The position numbers were made by a program, and so were the translations under genes. A DNA stretch of 64,000 nucleotides, taken from Hofstenia miamia (taxonomy: Eukaryota > Xenacoelomorpha > Acoela). The stretch covers positions 317,358 through 381,357 of the forward strand of contig SCFE01000106.1 in assembly GCA_004352715.1 (NCBI GenBank). The letters are read 5' to 3'. The first letter of the stretch is position 1. Every line of letters starts with the position of its first letter. The notes beneath the pieces were generated by a model. The model was not told the origin of the DNA. It did no database searches and saw nothing but the letters and a program-made list of their open reading frames with translations. Shown here one piece after another: positions 1 to 10,526 of the stretch.

Positions 1-1084
1 TTTGTGAATAAACATAAATTTGTAATTTTCAATTACTTTGAATTTCAACTTCCTTCAAACCTTGTCTTCCTTTTTTCTTACTGACTAACCCTTTGAGGAC
101 CATAATAAACTGAAGCTGGTTTAGTAGTAAAAACGAATGATTTGCATTAAGCAGATGGTAACAAGTGCGCTATCATCAAGATTAAATTTTAAAATGCATC
201 TATGATGCTACACTAGGGTGGTACATATATGTTCCTACAGTGTTTAAGGGAGTCCATTAATAATTACCAAAAATGAATGGAAAGAAACTAATATCAAGAT
301 AATATTTTTCACACATATGGGTTGAGAAAAACTCTTTTTAATGACATAATTTGCCTTATTATATTAATTTCCAAATCAGTGATCAGATTGATCAAAAAGG
401 AACATCATACTCAAAAAAACAAAAAGCTTGAGGAGCAATTAGCAATATGGCTGAAACTTTATAAATATATTAACTTGCCATTATCTTATGATTAAGCATG
501 CAAAACACAAATATACTGTGAAATATAGCAGTATCAAAAACCAAGCCTCAAAGTGTTAAGCACTATTTCAACTCTACAATGTATTACTGGTATATAATTG
601 CTATATGATGAACATGTAAGAGGGACACCAAACATGGTCGTTTTCAAAAATGGTAGTTATAAAAACGGTTCGTATAAACTTCTTGGGGATCTATAGTTTT
701 GATTTCGTTGATTTTGCTAAAAACAGACAAGACACAAAAATTATTGTAACAGAATATTAGTGTAGTTAATGAATACCCCTAATGAGAATAAAAACAGTGA
801 ATAACACTGCTCTGTGTGGCATGTGTGCACAAACATGAATAAAATAAGCATTTGTAATGCCAAAATGATGCTATAACAGAACGTTTCTGTCCGCTATAGG
901 CAAATATCATTATAAAATGGTCGTTATAGAAATGGTCCACATAAACTTCTTCGGGATTATTAGTCTTGATTTTGCTAAAAAACTGTTATATATTGGATTT
1001 ACTGCAATAAATGTCTGTCATGTTGTTAGGAAAATTGAAGAAAAGTGTATATTGTAAGATTAGGAAATGGTTGATTATGTTTTA
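1..1084. other. AT-rich flank of a Gypsy relic, no gene
   Basis: No open reading frame here looks coding. The right-hand part contains a diverged direct repeat (637-980) just before the primer-binding-like site of the Gypsy relic. It may therefore be decayed LTR or leader sequence, but I could not identify a second LTR to prove it. Confidence 0.4.
637..980 (+). repeat. Diverged direct repeat, two copies of about 75 bp
   Basis: Two related segments, about 641-722 and 907-979, share the order 'aaaatggt.gttat', 'ataaacttctt.ggg' and 'ttgattttgctaaaaa'. They lie about 267 bp apart in the same orientation, directly upstream of the Gypsy gag remnant. An internal LTR or leader duplication is a plausible but unproven explanation. 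Confidence 0.5.
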
Positions 1085-1102
1085 CTAAATAAAAACATAA
1101 CA

Positions 1103-1115
1103 TGGCGCAGTCAGC
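1103..1115 (+). other. Possible tRNA primer-binding site
   Basis: The string TGGCGCAGTCAGC follows an AT-rich leader and precedes gag by a few bases. A TGG-starting site at this position is usual for LTR retrotransposons. The matching tRNA was not identified and no LTR end could be confirmed beside it. Confidence 0.35.
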
Positions 1116-1119
1116 AATT

Positions 1120-1536
1120 CAAAGTCTGGAGTCATTCCTGTCATGCCTGGTTGAACCAGTAATACATTGGATGCGATGAATTGGATCATTCAAAACATAT
1201 TTATTATCAGCATTTCGAGATGATATTTCTGCTGAAAAGAAAAAGAATATTTTAATACATTACTTGGGAATTGAAGGACAAAGATTATTTTTTGCAAATT
1301 GTTCTGAATCTATTACTATTATGAATTCTAAATTGTATAATAGTTTGACCGAAAAAAAAGAATTAATGGTTTATACTCTTCCTCTTCTTGATTACAACAG
1401 AAATAGATTAAAGATTCTGGGAAGTTTTAATTGTAATTGTGTGATTAGGGGAATAGAGACAAAAACAAACATTGTTTCAGATGGAGATTATCCGAATTTA
1501 CGTGGTCGTCACCCTATTTCAAAATTTTGGTTTTAG
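1120..1536 (+). pseudogene. Gypsy gag and protease fragment
   Basis: Residues read from about 1138 include a capsid-like HWM-x-x-I-x-x-F-x-x-YL run, with a TGA where a tryptophan is usual in the family. The AEKKK...YLG.EGQR pattern of Gypsy gag proteins follows. An open frame from 1264 continues for 90 codons. Its end resembles the segment downstream of the protease active site, with 'LGSF' and an LRGRH block in place of the usual LLGR. The catalytic DSG region of the protease is not present, so a deletion has joined gag to late protease. It ends at TAG 1534-1536. Confidence 0.65.
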
Positions 1537-1559
1537 CATAAATTTTTGAAGTTCTGATA

Positions 1560-2190
1560 GCTCTATAAATACAGTTCAAAGGGACACTGAACTAAACTCT
1601 TTATTAAACTCATATAATGATGTTTTCCGTGGAAATGGAATTGCTGAAGATTATGATTTGAAAGCTGAAATTAAGCCAGGAGCGCAACATATTCAACAAA
1701 AACCCAGACCAATTCCTTATGCACTTCAAGAAAAAGTTGATTCAGAACAACCCAGATTGCTTGCCGGAGAATTTATTGAAAAATAGTCGATGCTAATGTA
1801 CAAGATTGCATTAGTCCAACTGTTTTTACTGTAAAAAAGGATGGCTCCGTTAAGATAGCTCTCGATTCCCGTAAGATTAATGATAACATAATTAAGAAGC
1901 GATATCCACTTCCAAATATTCAGCAACTAATGGATAAAGTGGGTTCTTAAATTGACAATGGAAAAAGAAAAAATAAGAAGCAGCTACTTATATCAAAACT
2001 TGCTGTTGACTATGCTTTTGGACAATTCAAGTTACATAAAGACACAAAGCATTATGTGATTCGCAATTACAAATGGCAAACACGCTGGAATGTATCGTTT
2101 TATCAGGGGTTTCTATGGTCTTATCGACATATCACTGTGTTTTCAAAATTTAATGGATTGCCTTTTAATTGCCAAAATGGTGTCTTCTGA
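1560..2190 (+). pseudogene. Gypsy reverse transcriptase N-terminal fragment
   Basis: A first stretch carries the connector 'QKPRPIPYALQEKVD' and then, after a TAG at about 1784 and a frame change, the 'KKDGSVKIALDSRK' and 'KKRYPLPNIQ' blocks that open Gypsy reverse transcriptases. After another stop at about 1948, a further stretch gives 'SKLAVDYAFGQFKLHKDTKH', the motif A region, and a degenerate 'YQGFLWSYRHI' that corresponds to the family FLTGFYGLTDMP block. The catalytic YxDD box is not reached. The multiple stops and frame changes mark it as dead. Confidence 0.75.
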
Positions 2191-2210
2191 TTCATGAATG
2201 ACATTCTAAT

Positions 2211-3214
2211 TGTAAATATGGGTGCTACCAAAGAACAATAAATGTTCCATGGATTTTAGAGACATGAGTTTCTCAACAGTTTGAAATGATAATTTTAGTT
2301 TTCTAATGGTGACGTCTCCAAAACTGCTATGACACTCATTTTCGGATGAGAATGGTTTACTTATAACGAACACATTTCTTGCTATTGAAGCAAACTTCAC
2401 GCGAGAAATATTTATTCATTAAATTATTTTTGCAAAGCCCCGCCTATTGCTCTATACCATGGCCAACTTGAAAGCATAGCTTATTTACTATTTTAGATAT
2501 TTTTTATTTCTATGCTGAATCCATATTTTGTAGTTATATGATTACCGAGAGTGATTTTTTTTATACAATTTCATCACATTTATATTTTTCTTTATTACTG
2601 CCCCTTAAAAGCAACATATCTGGCCGTATATTAAATTGGAAATGCCTATACCACTACATTAGAAATTTAAATCATTTTGATTACTCACATCTAGGCCTTC
2701 ATTTGAATTTTTAATATTAAAACTACAATAAGTAATTCCCATAGTTTTTATAGAAAGTGACCCGAGCAGACCCCACTCATAACCTTAACATAAATGACTC
2801 GCCTTGACCCAATAATAAATTTAACATATATTTACCTGAGTACTAAATATGGTTAGAATTTAATTTCTTATAAAATCGGAAGTTTCAAAAAAATATTTAA
2901 TATTTTCAAATCGTCAAGTAGTTTAGACACAGCAATGCAATTTAGTACAAGCACGCTCAGCAATAGATGCATCCATGCGCGATTTCAAAATTTACTAAAT
3001 GTTTTGGAGAAAATATTTTGGAAATGAAGAAAATTTTTTATTCTTTAAAATAAACTTAGATTGTTTAATGTTAATATTATTTTCGAATATTCTCAACTTG
3101 TCTTAATTTTAAAGATTATTGACCGTGTCTTATCTCATTGCTTGAAAATAGAGTGCGTATTGCCCACTTAATTAAGAGCAAACAAGCAATTGACGGACTG
3201 ACCATTCAACTGCG
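2211..3214. other. Non-coding stretch upstream of the amidase
   Basis: AT-rich, without a recognisable gene or transposon end. It must contain the amidase promoter if that gene is transcribed, but I see no convincing TATA or initiator element at a sensible distance. Confidence 0.4.
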
Positions 3215-4690
3215 ATGCCCATATATACATCACCAAGCATTGAAGAAGTTAACAATGCTTGCAGGAAAGCAGGGTATAATCTCTCAAAAGAAGAAATTCA
3301 GTACCAACATGAGGCAGCTATTGGTATGATAGAATCGTTAAATATTCTTCAAGAGTGTGAGATTGAAACTTACATGGAACAAAGGAATCATGGTGAGGCT
3401 CCTAAGCCTGAGCAGAACACCCATAATCAGTGGGCTTGGAAATGTAACATTCAAAGAACAACATCAGGAAAGCTAGCCAATAAGAAAGTTGGTGTTAAAG
3501 ATTGTGTAGCCGTTGCGGGTCTTCCGATGCAAATGGGCTGTGCGGGTGTAATGGATTATATTCCATCCTATGATGCGTCATGTATTTCACCACTTTTGGA
3601 TGAAGGTGCTATTATCACCGGAAAGACTAATTGTGAGAATGTTTGTTTTTCGGCGTTGTCGCACACTTCTTGTAACGGGAATGTGATGAATCCATATGAT
3701 AAGAAAAGGACGGCAGGTGGATCCAGTTCAGGCTCAGGTGTTTCTGTTGCGTTAGGAGATGTCGATATGGCGATTGGAACTGACACCGGAGGATCAGTAA
3801 GAATTCCTTCTAATTTTTGTGGAGTGGTCGGGATGAAGACAACAGCCGGTCTCATTCCTACAAAAGGTGTCACGCCTTGTATTTCATCATTCGATACAGT
3901 CGGTGTTCTTACGAAAACTGTGAAAGACAATGCACTTTTCTTGGATGTAATGGCAACTTCTAACAAACACCTGCAGCCATTGCTTAAGGACACAAATTAT
4001 GGTGATGATATTGAAAATGGTATTCGAAATATGAGAATTGCATTATTGAAAGAAGGGTTTGAATTAAAAAACTCTGATCCAGAAATCAATAAAATAGTGA
4101 GAAACAGTATTCAGAAACTGATTGACCTCGGAGCATCTATTGAAGAGATTTCCATTCCTGAGGCAAAGCTTGGAACTCATGTTTTGGTAGCTAATTGCTT
4201 TCATATTGGTTACTGGTTAGAAGATAAATTTTGTCCGAGAGGACAAAAAACTTTAAGGTATGAAATTAAAGAAGCTTTCAAAAATCAAAATGAACTCAAT
4301 GTTTATGCAAAATCAGCAACACTACTTCGACATTATCTAAATGAAGAGGAAGCAGATAGAATTTACGAGCGTGCTGAAGACATTGCTGATGTGTTGAAAA
4401 GAAAATATGTGGAAAATTTGAATAAATATAACGCTATTTGTGTACCAACCATACCAGTAAAGGCACCGGATATACCTTCCAACGATCTCCCTCTATCTGA
4501 ACGGTTTCCAGCTATGATTACTGTGGCGAGCAATACAACAATTGCCAATATCACTGGTCATCCAGCACTCACTGTGAATTGTGGGTTCACAGAGGAAAAA
4601 ATGCCAGTGGGAATTATGTTTACTGGGAAATACTTTGATGAGAAAACTTTGTATAGAATTGGCAGCGCTGTTGAAAAGTTGCAAAACTGA
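3215..4690 (+). CDS. Amidase-signature family hydrolase, intact and intron-free
   Basis: A 491-residue protein spanning a whole amidase-signature (AS) enzyme, of the usual length. AS enzymes hydrolyse carboxamides with a Ser-cisSer-Lys triad. Here Lys95 (GVKDCVAVAG), Ser171 in AGGSSSGSG and Ser194 in DTGGSVRIPS fit the three positions. The order WAWKCNIQ, GKLANKKVGVKD, CENVCFSALSH, NPYDKKRTAGGSSSGS, C-terminal NITGHPALTVNCG and PVGIMFTGKYFDE is, from memory, closest to bacterial and fungal acyl amidases rather than animal FAAH. No signal peptide or N-terminal membrane helix is visible, so a soluble intracellular enzyme is inferred. The start is the first ATG of the frame, before TSPSIEEV. There are no introns, stops or frameshifts. 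The neighbours are transposon relics. The substrate is unknown. GatA is unlikely without its partners. Confidence 0.92.
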   Translation: MPIYTSPSIEEVNNACRKAGYNLSKEEIQYQHEAAIGMIESLNILQECEIETYMEQRNHGEAPKPEQNTHNQWAWKCNIQRTTSGKLANKKVGVKDCVAVAGLPMQMGCAGVMDYIPSYDASCISPLLDEGAIITGKTNCENVCFSALSHTSCNGNVMNPYDKKRTAGGSSSGSGVSVALGDVDMAIGTDTGGSVRIPSNFCGVVGMKTTAGLIPTKGVTPCISSFDTVGVLTKTVKDNALFLDVMATSNKHLQPLLKDTNYGDDIENGIRNMRIALLKEGFELKNSDPEINKIVRNSIQKLIDLGASIEEISIPEAKLGTHVLVANCFHIGYWLEDKFCPRGQKTLRYEIKEAFKNQNELNVYAKSATLLRHYLNEEEADRIYERAEDIADVLKRKYVENLNKYNAICVPTIPVKAPDIPSNDLPLSERFPAMITVASNTTIANITGHPALTVNCGFTEEKMPVGIMFTGKYFDEKTLYRIGSAVEKLQN

Positions 4691-4731
4691 AAATGTATAG
4701 AAAACTGAATTTATATTTATAACAACCTATT

Positions 4732-4737
4732 AATAAA
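4732..4737 (+). terminator. Poly(A) signal of the amidase gene
   Basis: A canonical AATAAA lies about 42 bases after the TGA stop at 4688-4690, the spacing expected for a short eukaryotic 3' UTR. It supports nuclear expression of the amidase rather than bacterial contamination. Confidence 0.6.
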
Positions 4738-4777
4738 TAGCTTTATCTGACTATTTGTTCGTATGACCTATCTAATT

Positions 4778-4990
4778 ACCTCCGCCAAGGAGGTTATGTT
4801 TTTGGTAGCGTTGGTTTGTTTGTCTGTTTGTCTGTTAGCAACTTTACGGAAATAGTAATATATGGATTAACCTCAAATTTTCACCAGAGGTGCGTCTCTG
4901 CCCAAGGAGGAATCCATTAAATTTTGGTGCTGATCCGGGGAACACAAGCTGCATGGCGGAGTCTGCGCTCTCCGAATGCTTTTCTAGTTA
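4778..4990. repeat. Conserved short interspersed repeat (aquatic-invertebrate type)
   Basis: The segment starts with the small palindrome CCTCCGCCAAGGAGG, continues with a TTTGT/CTGTTTGT run and 'TTAGCAACTTTACG', contains 'ATTAAATTTTGGTG' and 'TGATCCGGGG', and ends with 'GGCGGAGTCTGCGCTCTCCG' and TTTTCTAGTT. I recall this same word order as an abundant repeat in many unrelated aquatic invertebrate genomes; that is recollection, not a database result. GGCGGAG near the right end mirrors CTCCGCC near the left end, so it may be a small foldback or MITE-like element. No target duplication was found. Confidence 0.55.
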
Positions 4991-6689
4991 ACTCATAGAC
5001 TTCTATAGAAAACCTTACAGAACTTGTAGAAATATATGTAATTTACTAAAATGAATTTCAAATATTATATATTAATAAAATGTTTTAAAAAAGCAACTCA
5101 AAAAAATAATTGTATAATTGAACTTCAAAGAAAAACCCGACATTTTAAAATTCGGCTTAAATGAAAACAGATAAAATGCTAAAATTAATCAAAGTGCATT
5201 AATTTATAATAGCATGCATTGGCCTTTGTTGTGAACCAGAGTTGGAACCGCCGAAGACTTAAATGTATGAGGAATTAAAATTTAGTCACATCTAGAAAAA
5301 AAATTTTATGTAAAAAACGACTTTTGGAGGTTCAGTACCTTCCATCAGAAATTTCTAGATCCGCCCCTGGGGAAGGGATTTAGAGAGTCATATATGCAAT
5401 GCAGCTATATCTTTCGTTAGTAACGTTAACGGAGAATTCTAATCGTCGACAATAGTTTTATGTTGTATAAATTATGTCCCTAGATGGCGTAACCGTAGAT
5501 ACCATTTTGTATTTAATAAGTTATGCGAAATATGAATATTGAGAGGTTAGATAGCTTCTAAGAGGAGTGGAAGGGCTAAGTGGCTGCATATGCGCATTAA
5601 GTGGATATCTAATGTACATTTGAGGGTTGTTTTAATTTTTCGGTTGGATTTTGCGATGTTCAGGACAATGAGGTTCTCTGGGTTGATTTTCGGTGCATTC
5701 GATTTTGCTTCTTTATGGGAATATCTTAATTTATTAGTTAGGGATGGATGCACTTGTATTAGGAATAGAATATCAATATGCCTCTGCAGATAGCTGTAGA
5801 TTTTCCGCTTGCACTGAAATGAATATAAAAAGCAAAATAATTTGCTTATTGAGAATGAATGTATTTTTGAAGCATATGCAAATGAACAAACTGTGTGTAG
5901 CGTTGAATTACTGAACAATTTTCTTAAAAATTCTTCTGAAGATTTCTTAGAATTCTTGCAATTATTTAAGTCAAATTAATATTTTGGGAAACAATTGTTT
6001 TTGAAGTTCTACATTACAGTTTATACTTTTCATTCCCTATAAGAGACCTACGGCATTAGTATCAGTAATTGAAATACATATTAAGCTATATGAATTCAGC
6101 TTATGAACACTTCGAAGATATGGTATCAGAAGTTGTTAAAGAATTGCCTTAAGAATCAGAGACCTGAGGAGAGCGGCGGCAGACCCTTGCATTTAATTTA
6201 TTATCTCATTCTGTGAATGCTTCTTCAATCGGGAAAATCATAGGTGTAACATGATATACATTTCCCATAATCTTGAACCAAATACATGTACTTTGTAATC
6301 TCTCGAAAATGATGACTCGTTTGATCAGTCATTTTGAAATTGATATAAATATCATTGCAATCTTGTCTTTTGGAAAGCAGCACACAAACAATGTGCAAGC
6401 GGACAATATTTATCTAGCTCATTCAGAAATGCACTGTAAAATATATTTGAGAAACAATGATTGAGAATGTTAACAATGAAAAACGTAACTTACTTAAAAA
6501 TTTTTTTGGAAAAATAACTAAGTGCCGCGACCCCTCATTAGTGCACTGCACGATTTAATGAGTTTGCATGGCTTATTCACATAAATAGGGTTAATTGGTG
6601 CACTCTTGGGGCTAAAGACCTCCTGGTTACTTGAACATTATGTACTCTTTTAATCAAACATTTAAGTAAACACAATCTTTAATCTCAAA
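4991..6689. other. No recognised gene
   Basis: Contains small unrecognised open frames, including about 5547-5918 on the minus strand overlapped by one on the plus strand, with nothing to support coding. A single GC-rich hAT-like terminus is present at about 5355-5369 ('CTAGATCCGCCCCTG'), and 'CAGAGTTGGAACCG' starts at 5237. The two are not inverted copies and have no target duplication, so I do not call an element. Confidence 0.35.
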
Positions 6690-7970
6690 ATCATTATGGT
6701 TTTCGTAAGTATATTTCTAGGAATAATGCTTTGTTAACAGCAACCAAAAATTGGGGAATAGCATCATTATTCATGAGTTGTCAGTTGTTGCATGATTAAA
6801 TTTATCAAATGTTCTTGAATCTATCGACCACAATATTTTATTTAAAAAAATAAAATTCTGGATTTCTCAAACAAAAGTGCAGATTTAATAAACAGCTATC
6901 TTCATAATCGTAGACCGAGAGTTAAACTAGTTGGAATTCTCTCAGACCGAATTTTTAATAAAAATGATGTTCCACGAGGAAAATTTTTGGGATTCTTACT
7001 CTCTAAGATGTATGTAAACGATTTGAACAATTAGAAAATAGGAAGTATTATACAATATACTTACGATACTATGTTATGTAGTTCACATACGTCTCCTGAA
7101 ATTGCCATTAATATTCTCGAAAAATTGTTTTTTGCACTAAAATTAGAACAATTCTGTTCAATTAAACCTAAATCTAACAATAATTCCATAAATGGAATTT
7201 AGTGTACCGATACAGAACAACTTTTTTCTTTTAAATATTTAGGCATAGTTTTTGATTCTCAGCTCAAAATAAATGTGTAATGCTTATAAAAAATGGGTTT
7301 TATATGAAAGGCTCCTAGCACTATATCTCAACAGATTCAAATCAAGGTAAAAATTCAGTTAAATTTCACATTAATACTAAGTCACTTTAATTATGGAAAC
7401 ATACCGTATACCAACATAAATCAGCAACTCTTGAAAAACTTCGATGTGTAAATAAAATGGGCTATAATAATAACAGCTAATCATTTATATAACAAGGATG
7501 CAGAAATCAGAAAAAAAAACAAAATTTTTTCTAAATCCAGTGAATAATTTGTAAATATTTTAACTACTTTCTTTAAAATCTTTAATAGTATTATTCCACA
7601 CCATAAGTCCTATATTCTATCTCCAAAAATATTGTATAGACATAAAACTATACAAATTAAGCCTCTTAAACATAATGAAAAATTCGTTTTTCAACACATC
7701 AATAAAAATATGGAATAATTTACCTATATCCATAAAGGAAATGTATACATTAAAATTATTAATACATGAAGTTAATAAATACTTCTGTAGTTATACAAAA
7801 AAGCCTTTACCATAAATGGCGAGGTTTTAAATTTTATAATACTGACTATTGAAGAGAACATAGCCAAAGCTAACAACTGTAGTTGTTTTTGTAAATATTA
7901 TTTTTTGTGTGTGTATTTTTGTTTGATTTGTATTGTTTTTGATGTTTTTGGGGTTTTAAACCGTATTTTG
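6690..7970 (+). pseudogene. Non-LTR retrotransposon (LINE) reverse transcriptase relic
   Basis: Fragments in several frames follow LINE reverse transcriptase order. There is 'NNALLTATKNW' near 6720, 'SIDHNILFKKI' (after motif A) near 6815, 'VPRGKFLGFLLSKMYVNDL' (in place of VPQGS.LGPLLF..ING/NDL) near 6970, and 'QYTYDTMLC' near 7050 in place of the catalytic YADD box. 'FKYLGIVFDSQLK' lies near 7230, and a C-terminal segment is near 7600-7730. The loss of the catalytic DD and the many stops show it is dead. The endonuclease domain is not visible. The clade looks CR1/Jockey-like. Confidence 0.75.
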
Positions 7971-10287
7971 TATTGTACAAAGTGACTCTATATATAGACA
8001 TTTTTTTATTTTTCTAGAAGCTTATGAAACATTTTGACTGATAGCAAAAATAGACCACAGAAGATTATTCAAGAATGCACTACAGCCGAAGAAATGCCGG
8101 GCTTCTTGGAGTTCAAGCAATGATGACAATTTTTGACTCTCTATAAATTAGCAATGCGTGTCTTCATTTTTAGAAGCTTACTGAAACTTTATGCAAAAAC
8201 ATTGCAGAAGGCTTTTTGATATCAAATAATTTGTTCAATACTGATAGTTTTTGGAAGCAAATGAAAAATGAATGTGAACTTTCAGATCGCTTTTGTAGAC
8301 GAACCTTACTGCTTCATTTTGGAAATCGTAATTTTATAGGGTTATGGCTATTGAAATGCAAAAATTGTGTGAAACTACGTGTGGTTTCTGGACATGTAAG
8401 GCATATTTCATTCCTAAACGACTTGCAATTGTTGCATATGTTAATTAAACATAAAAACATTGGGAATTTAAAGTTCTACATTAACTCTTTTACATTCAAA
8501 TGCCATGTCATGCCGTATTATGGTGATTAGATAATGAATTGCCTACAAAGTAAATACTTTGGAAGTTCAGACAGCTCTTGTGCGAGTTCCATTACGCATT
8601 ACACCACTGATGAATTAAACAACGTAAACAAAGTTACAGGCTATGTGGGAAAATCTTTTTAAATGTCAGAGTTCTTATTTAAAGGTAAAAAAATTCTGCC
8701 ATTAGCTGTTGCAACAAACTCAAGATTGTTTATCCTGAAGCTTGAGTACAAATAACATGACTCTTGAAGAAATATCAAGATTTTGTTATTACTCTTAATT
8801 GCAGTTTGAATTTCATGTAATAAGAGGATTTATTGCTCATCTTTGACAAAATTATACTCATTCTAAGAACAGCATTAATTTATTCCGAAATTCCTGATTG
8901 GTTTGCAGCATATAGTGTATATTTATAGAAAATCTAAACAATGGAAGTTAAAGATACGAATATGGAAAAATCTGAAAACATTTTGAATAATCAAAACTTT
9001 TAAAACAACAAAAGATGTTCACATAATATTTTCAACAGAAAGTAGAAAAATACTTGGGAAGCATTGATAGTATTTTATTACTCTTGTTAAAAATCATCAA
9101 TAATGACATTAATAGAAAATTTTTTCAGCTGAAATCTATCTATTTCAATGTATCGAGTCGAGTGTGTATATTAACTTGAATTTTGCATGCTTTATAGGTA
9201 GTTTAGTTACAATAAAACAAATTTTGAAAAATAAATAAGGTATGCACTAAAGTAAGTAATATGAATAAAAAAATGCTTTCAAAATATGAGTGAAAATTTA
9301 TATCGCCTAAATAACATTCTCCATTTAATGTAAGATAGATGTATCTTGTACTACTTAACAGCATATCACTTTGAGTTAAATTGATCTGGATGATCCTATT
9401 TGAAGAAAAAATTTATAATAATATGAGTAATTGTTTCAATTAATAAGAACTGTGTACGATTTTTACGCCTACTTCATAAAAGAAGCGTGCAAGAAATGCG
9501 TAATCTTTAATTCAAAGTCTTTTACAAAATAATTATAATAATCTATAAAAAATTTATTGTCCTCGCTAAAGTCATTCTCAGTCAAATCCAAATGCATATA
9601 ACCAACCTGTGTTCGTCTTTGTTTATAATCAATAGCAGACGAATTTCTTGACCCAGATTGACAATAAATAAAATCACCCATTTAAATTTTGATTCTGTAA
9701 AGCGAGTACAACCGAAGAGATAAAAGTTAGACGTGGTCTATTTACTAAAATTCATTAAATATGCTTAGTAGCATTTCAAGTAGCCATTTCAATAATTCAA
9801 ATTTATAGCTCATTAAAATGGGCTAATAAATATGAAAATGCTTTAAGAATATACATTAACTTTTATTTTTATATATGATTATTTAAAAAGTTCTGCTAAT
9901 TGCAATTTGGATAATAATTTTTCAACACATAATATGTGAGATGCTTCAAGTTAGTTACGTTAAGCAGTGAGAACTAGGGTAATCAAAAGTTATGAATGTC
10001 ATTTTTCAAATGTAATTTCCAGTAATTGATTCTTCATCATGGTATTAAATTATAATGTTGCCAAAGGAAAAAAATGAGTTGTGAAATATCACCATTATCA
10101 TACTTTCTTGGTTAACAATTCCTAATAAATTAGGTTATAGTTTTCAAATTTATTGTTTATTTATTTTTTAAGGAACTAGCGCATTAATAACATGCCATCG
10201 TTGTAGTGGAAGAGGCTTGGGAGAGATGCACTCTCCACTTTCAAAACAAAATATTATTTGTAGAGGGGCTGTTTTACCCCCCCCCCC
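7971..10287. other. No recognised gene; two unexplained small open frames
   Basis: A 104-codon frame at 8216-8530 (plus) and a 70-codon frame at 9469-9681 (minus) are the only noticeable ones. Neither has a family signature I recognise. The 8216 frame is followed in pieces by 'NKVTGYVGKS'-like and 'YTHSKNSINLFRNS'-like sequence to about 8900, which faintly suggests a degenerate transposase tail. I cannot name the family. Confidence 0.3.
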
Positions 10288-10526
10288 NNNNNNNNNNNNN
10301 NNNNNNNNNNNNNNNNNNNNNNNNNNNNNNNNNNNNNNNNNNNNNNNNNNNNNNNNNNNNNNNNNNNNNNNNNNNNNNNNNNNNNNNNNNNNNNNNNNNN
10401 NNNNNNNNNNNNNNNNNNNNNNNNNNNNNNNNNNNNNNNNNNNNNNNNNNNNNNNNNNNNNNNNNNNNNNNNNNNNNNNNNNNNNNNNNNNNNNNTATTT
10501 GTAGAGGGGCTGTTTTACCCCCCCCT
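10255..10526. other. Assembly gap with duplicated flanks
   Basis: The 208 Ns at 10288-10495 are flanked by the same sequence on both sides: TATTTGTAGAGGGGCTGTTT followed by TACCC and a C-run, at 10255-10287 and again from 10496. Assembly most likely stopped at the C-run and the two contig ends overlap. The real gap may be zero or negative in length. Confidence 0.8.

Larger units (their letters stand above)
1085..2210 (+). mobile_element. Decayed Gypsy-type LTR retrotransposon
   Basis: In order on the plus strand there is a primer-binding-like site, a gag piece, the region downstream of the aspartic protease active site, and the start of reverse transcriptase. This is the gag-protease-RT order of Gypsy (Metaviridae-like) elements. 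Large blocks are missing between the pieces, and there are stops and frame changes. RNase H, integrase and a clear 3' LTR are absent. It is unrelated in orientation to the two minus-strand Gypsy copies at 21209-30776. It ends about 1 kb before the amidase gene and has no obvious connection to it. Confidence 0.75.

Noticed and set aside
1103-1115. A tRNA gene in the window
   Set aside because: The TGG-containing string is only a primer-binding-like site. I saw no cloverleaf with A and B boxes anywhere, though a covariance-model scan would be decisive.
3568-4684. Minus-strand and alternative-frame open reading frames within the amidase
   Set aside because: They overlap a full-length enzyme with intact catalytic motifs on the plus strand and have no family features of their own.
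5237-5369. A hAT MITE bounded by CAGAGTTGGAACCG and CCGCCCCTG
   Set aside because: The ends are not inverted copies of one another and the flanks TTGTGAAC and GGGAAGGG do not match.
5547-5918. A 123-codon minus-strand protein
   Set aside because: It overlaps an opposite-strand frame, shows no family or membrane features, and its composition is that of AT-rich noise.
8216-8530. A P-element or THAP-type transposase
   Set aside because: The resemblance to the C-terminal blocks of that family is too weak to claim.
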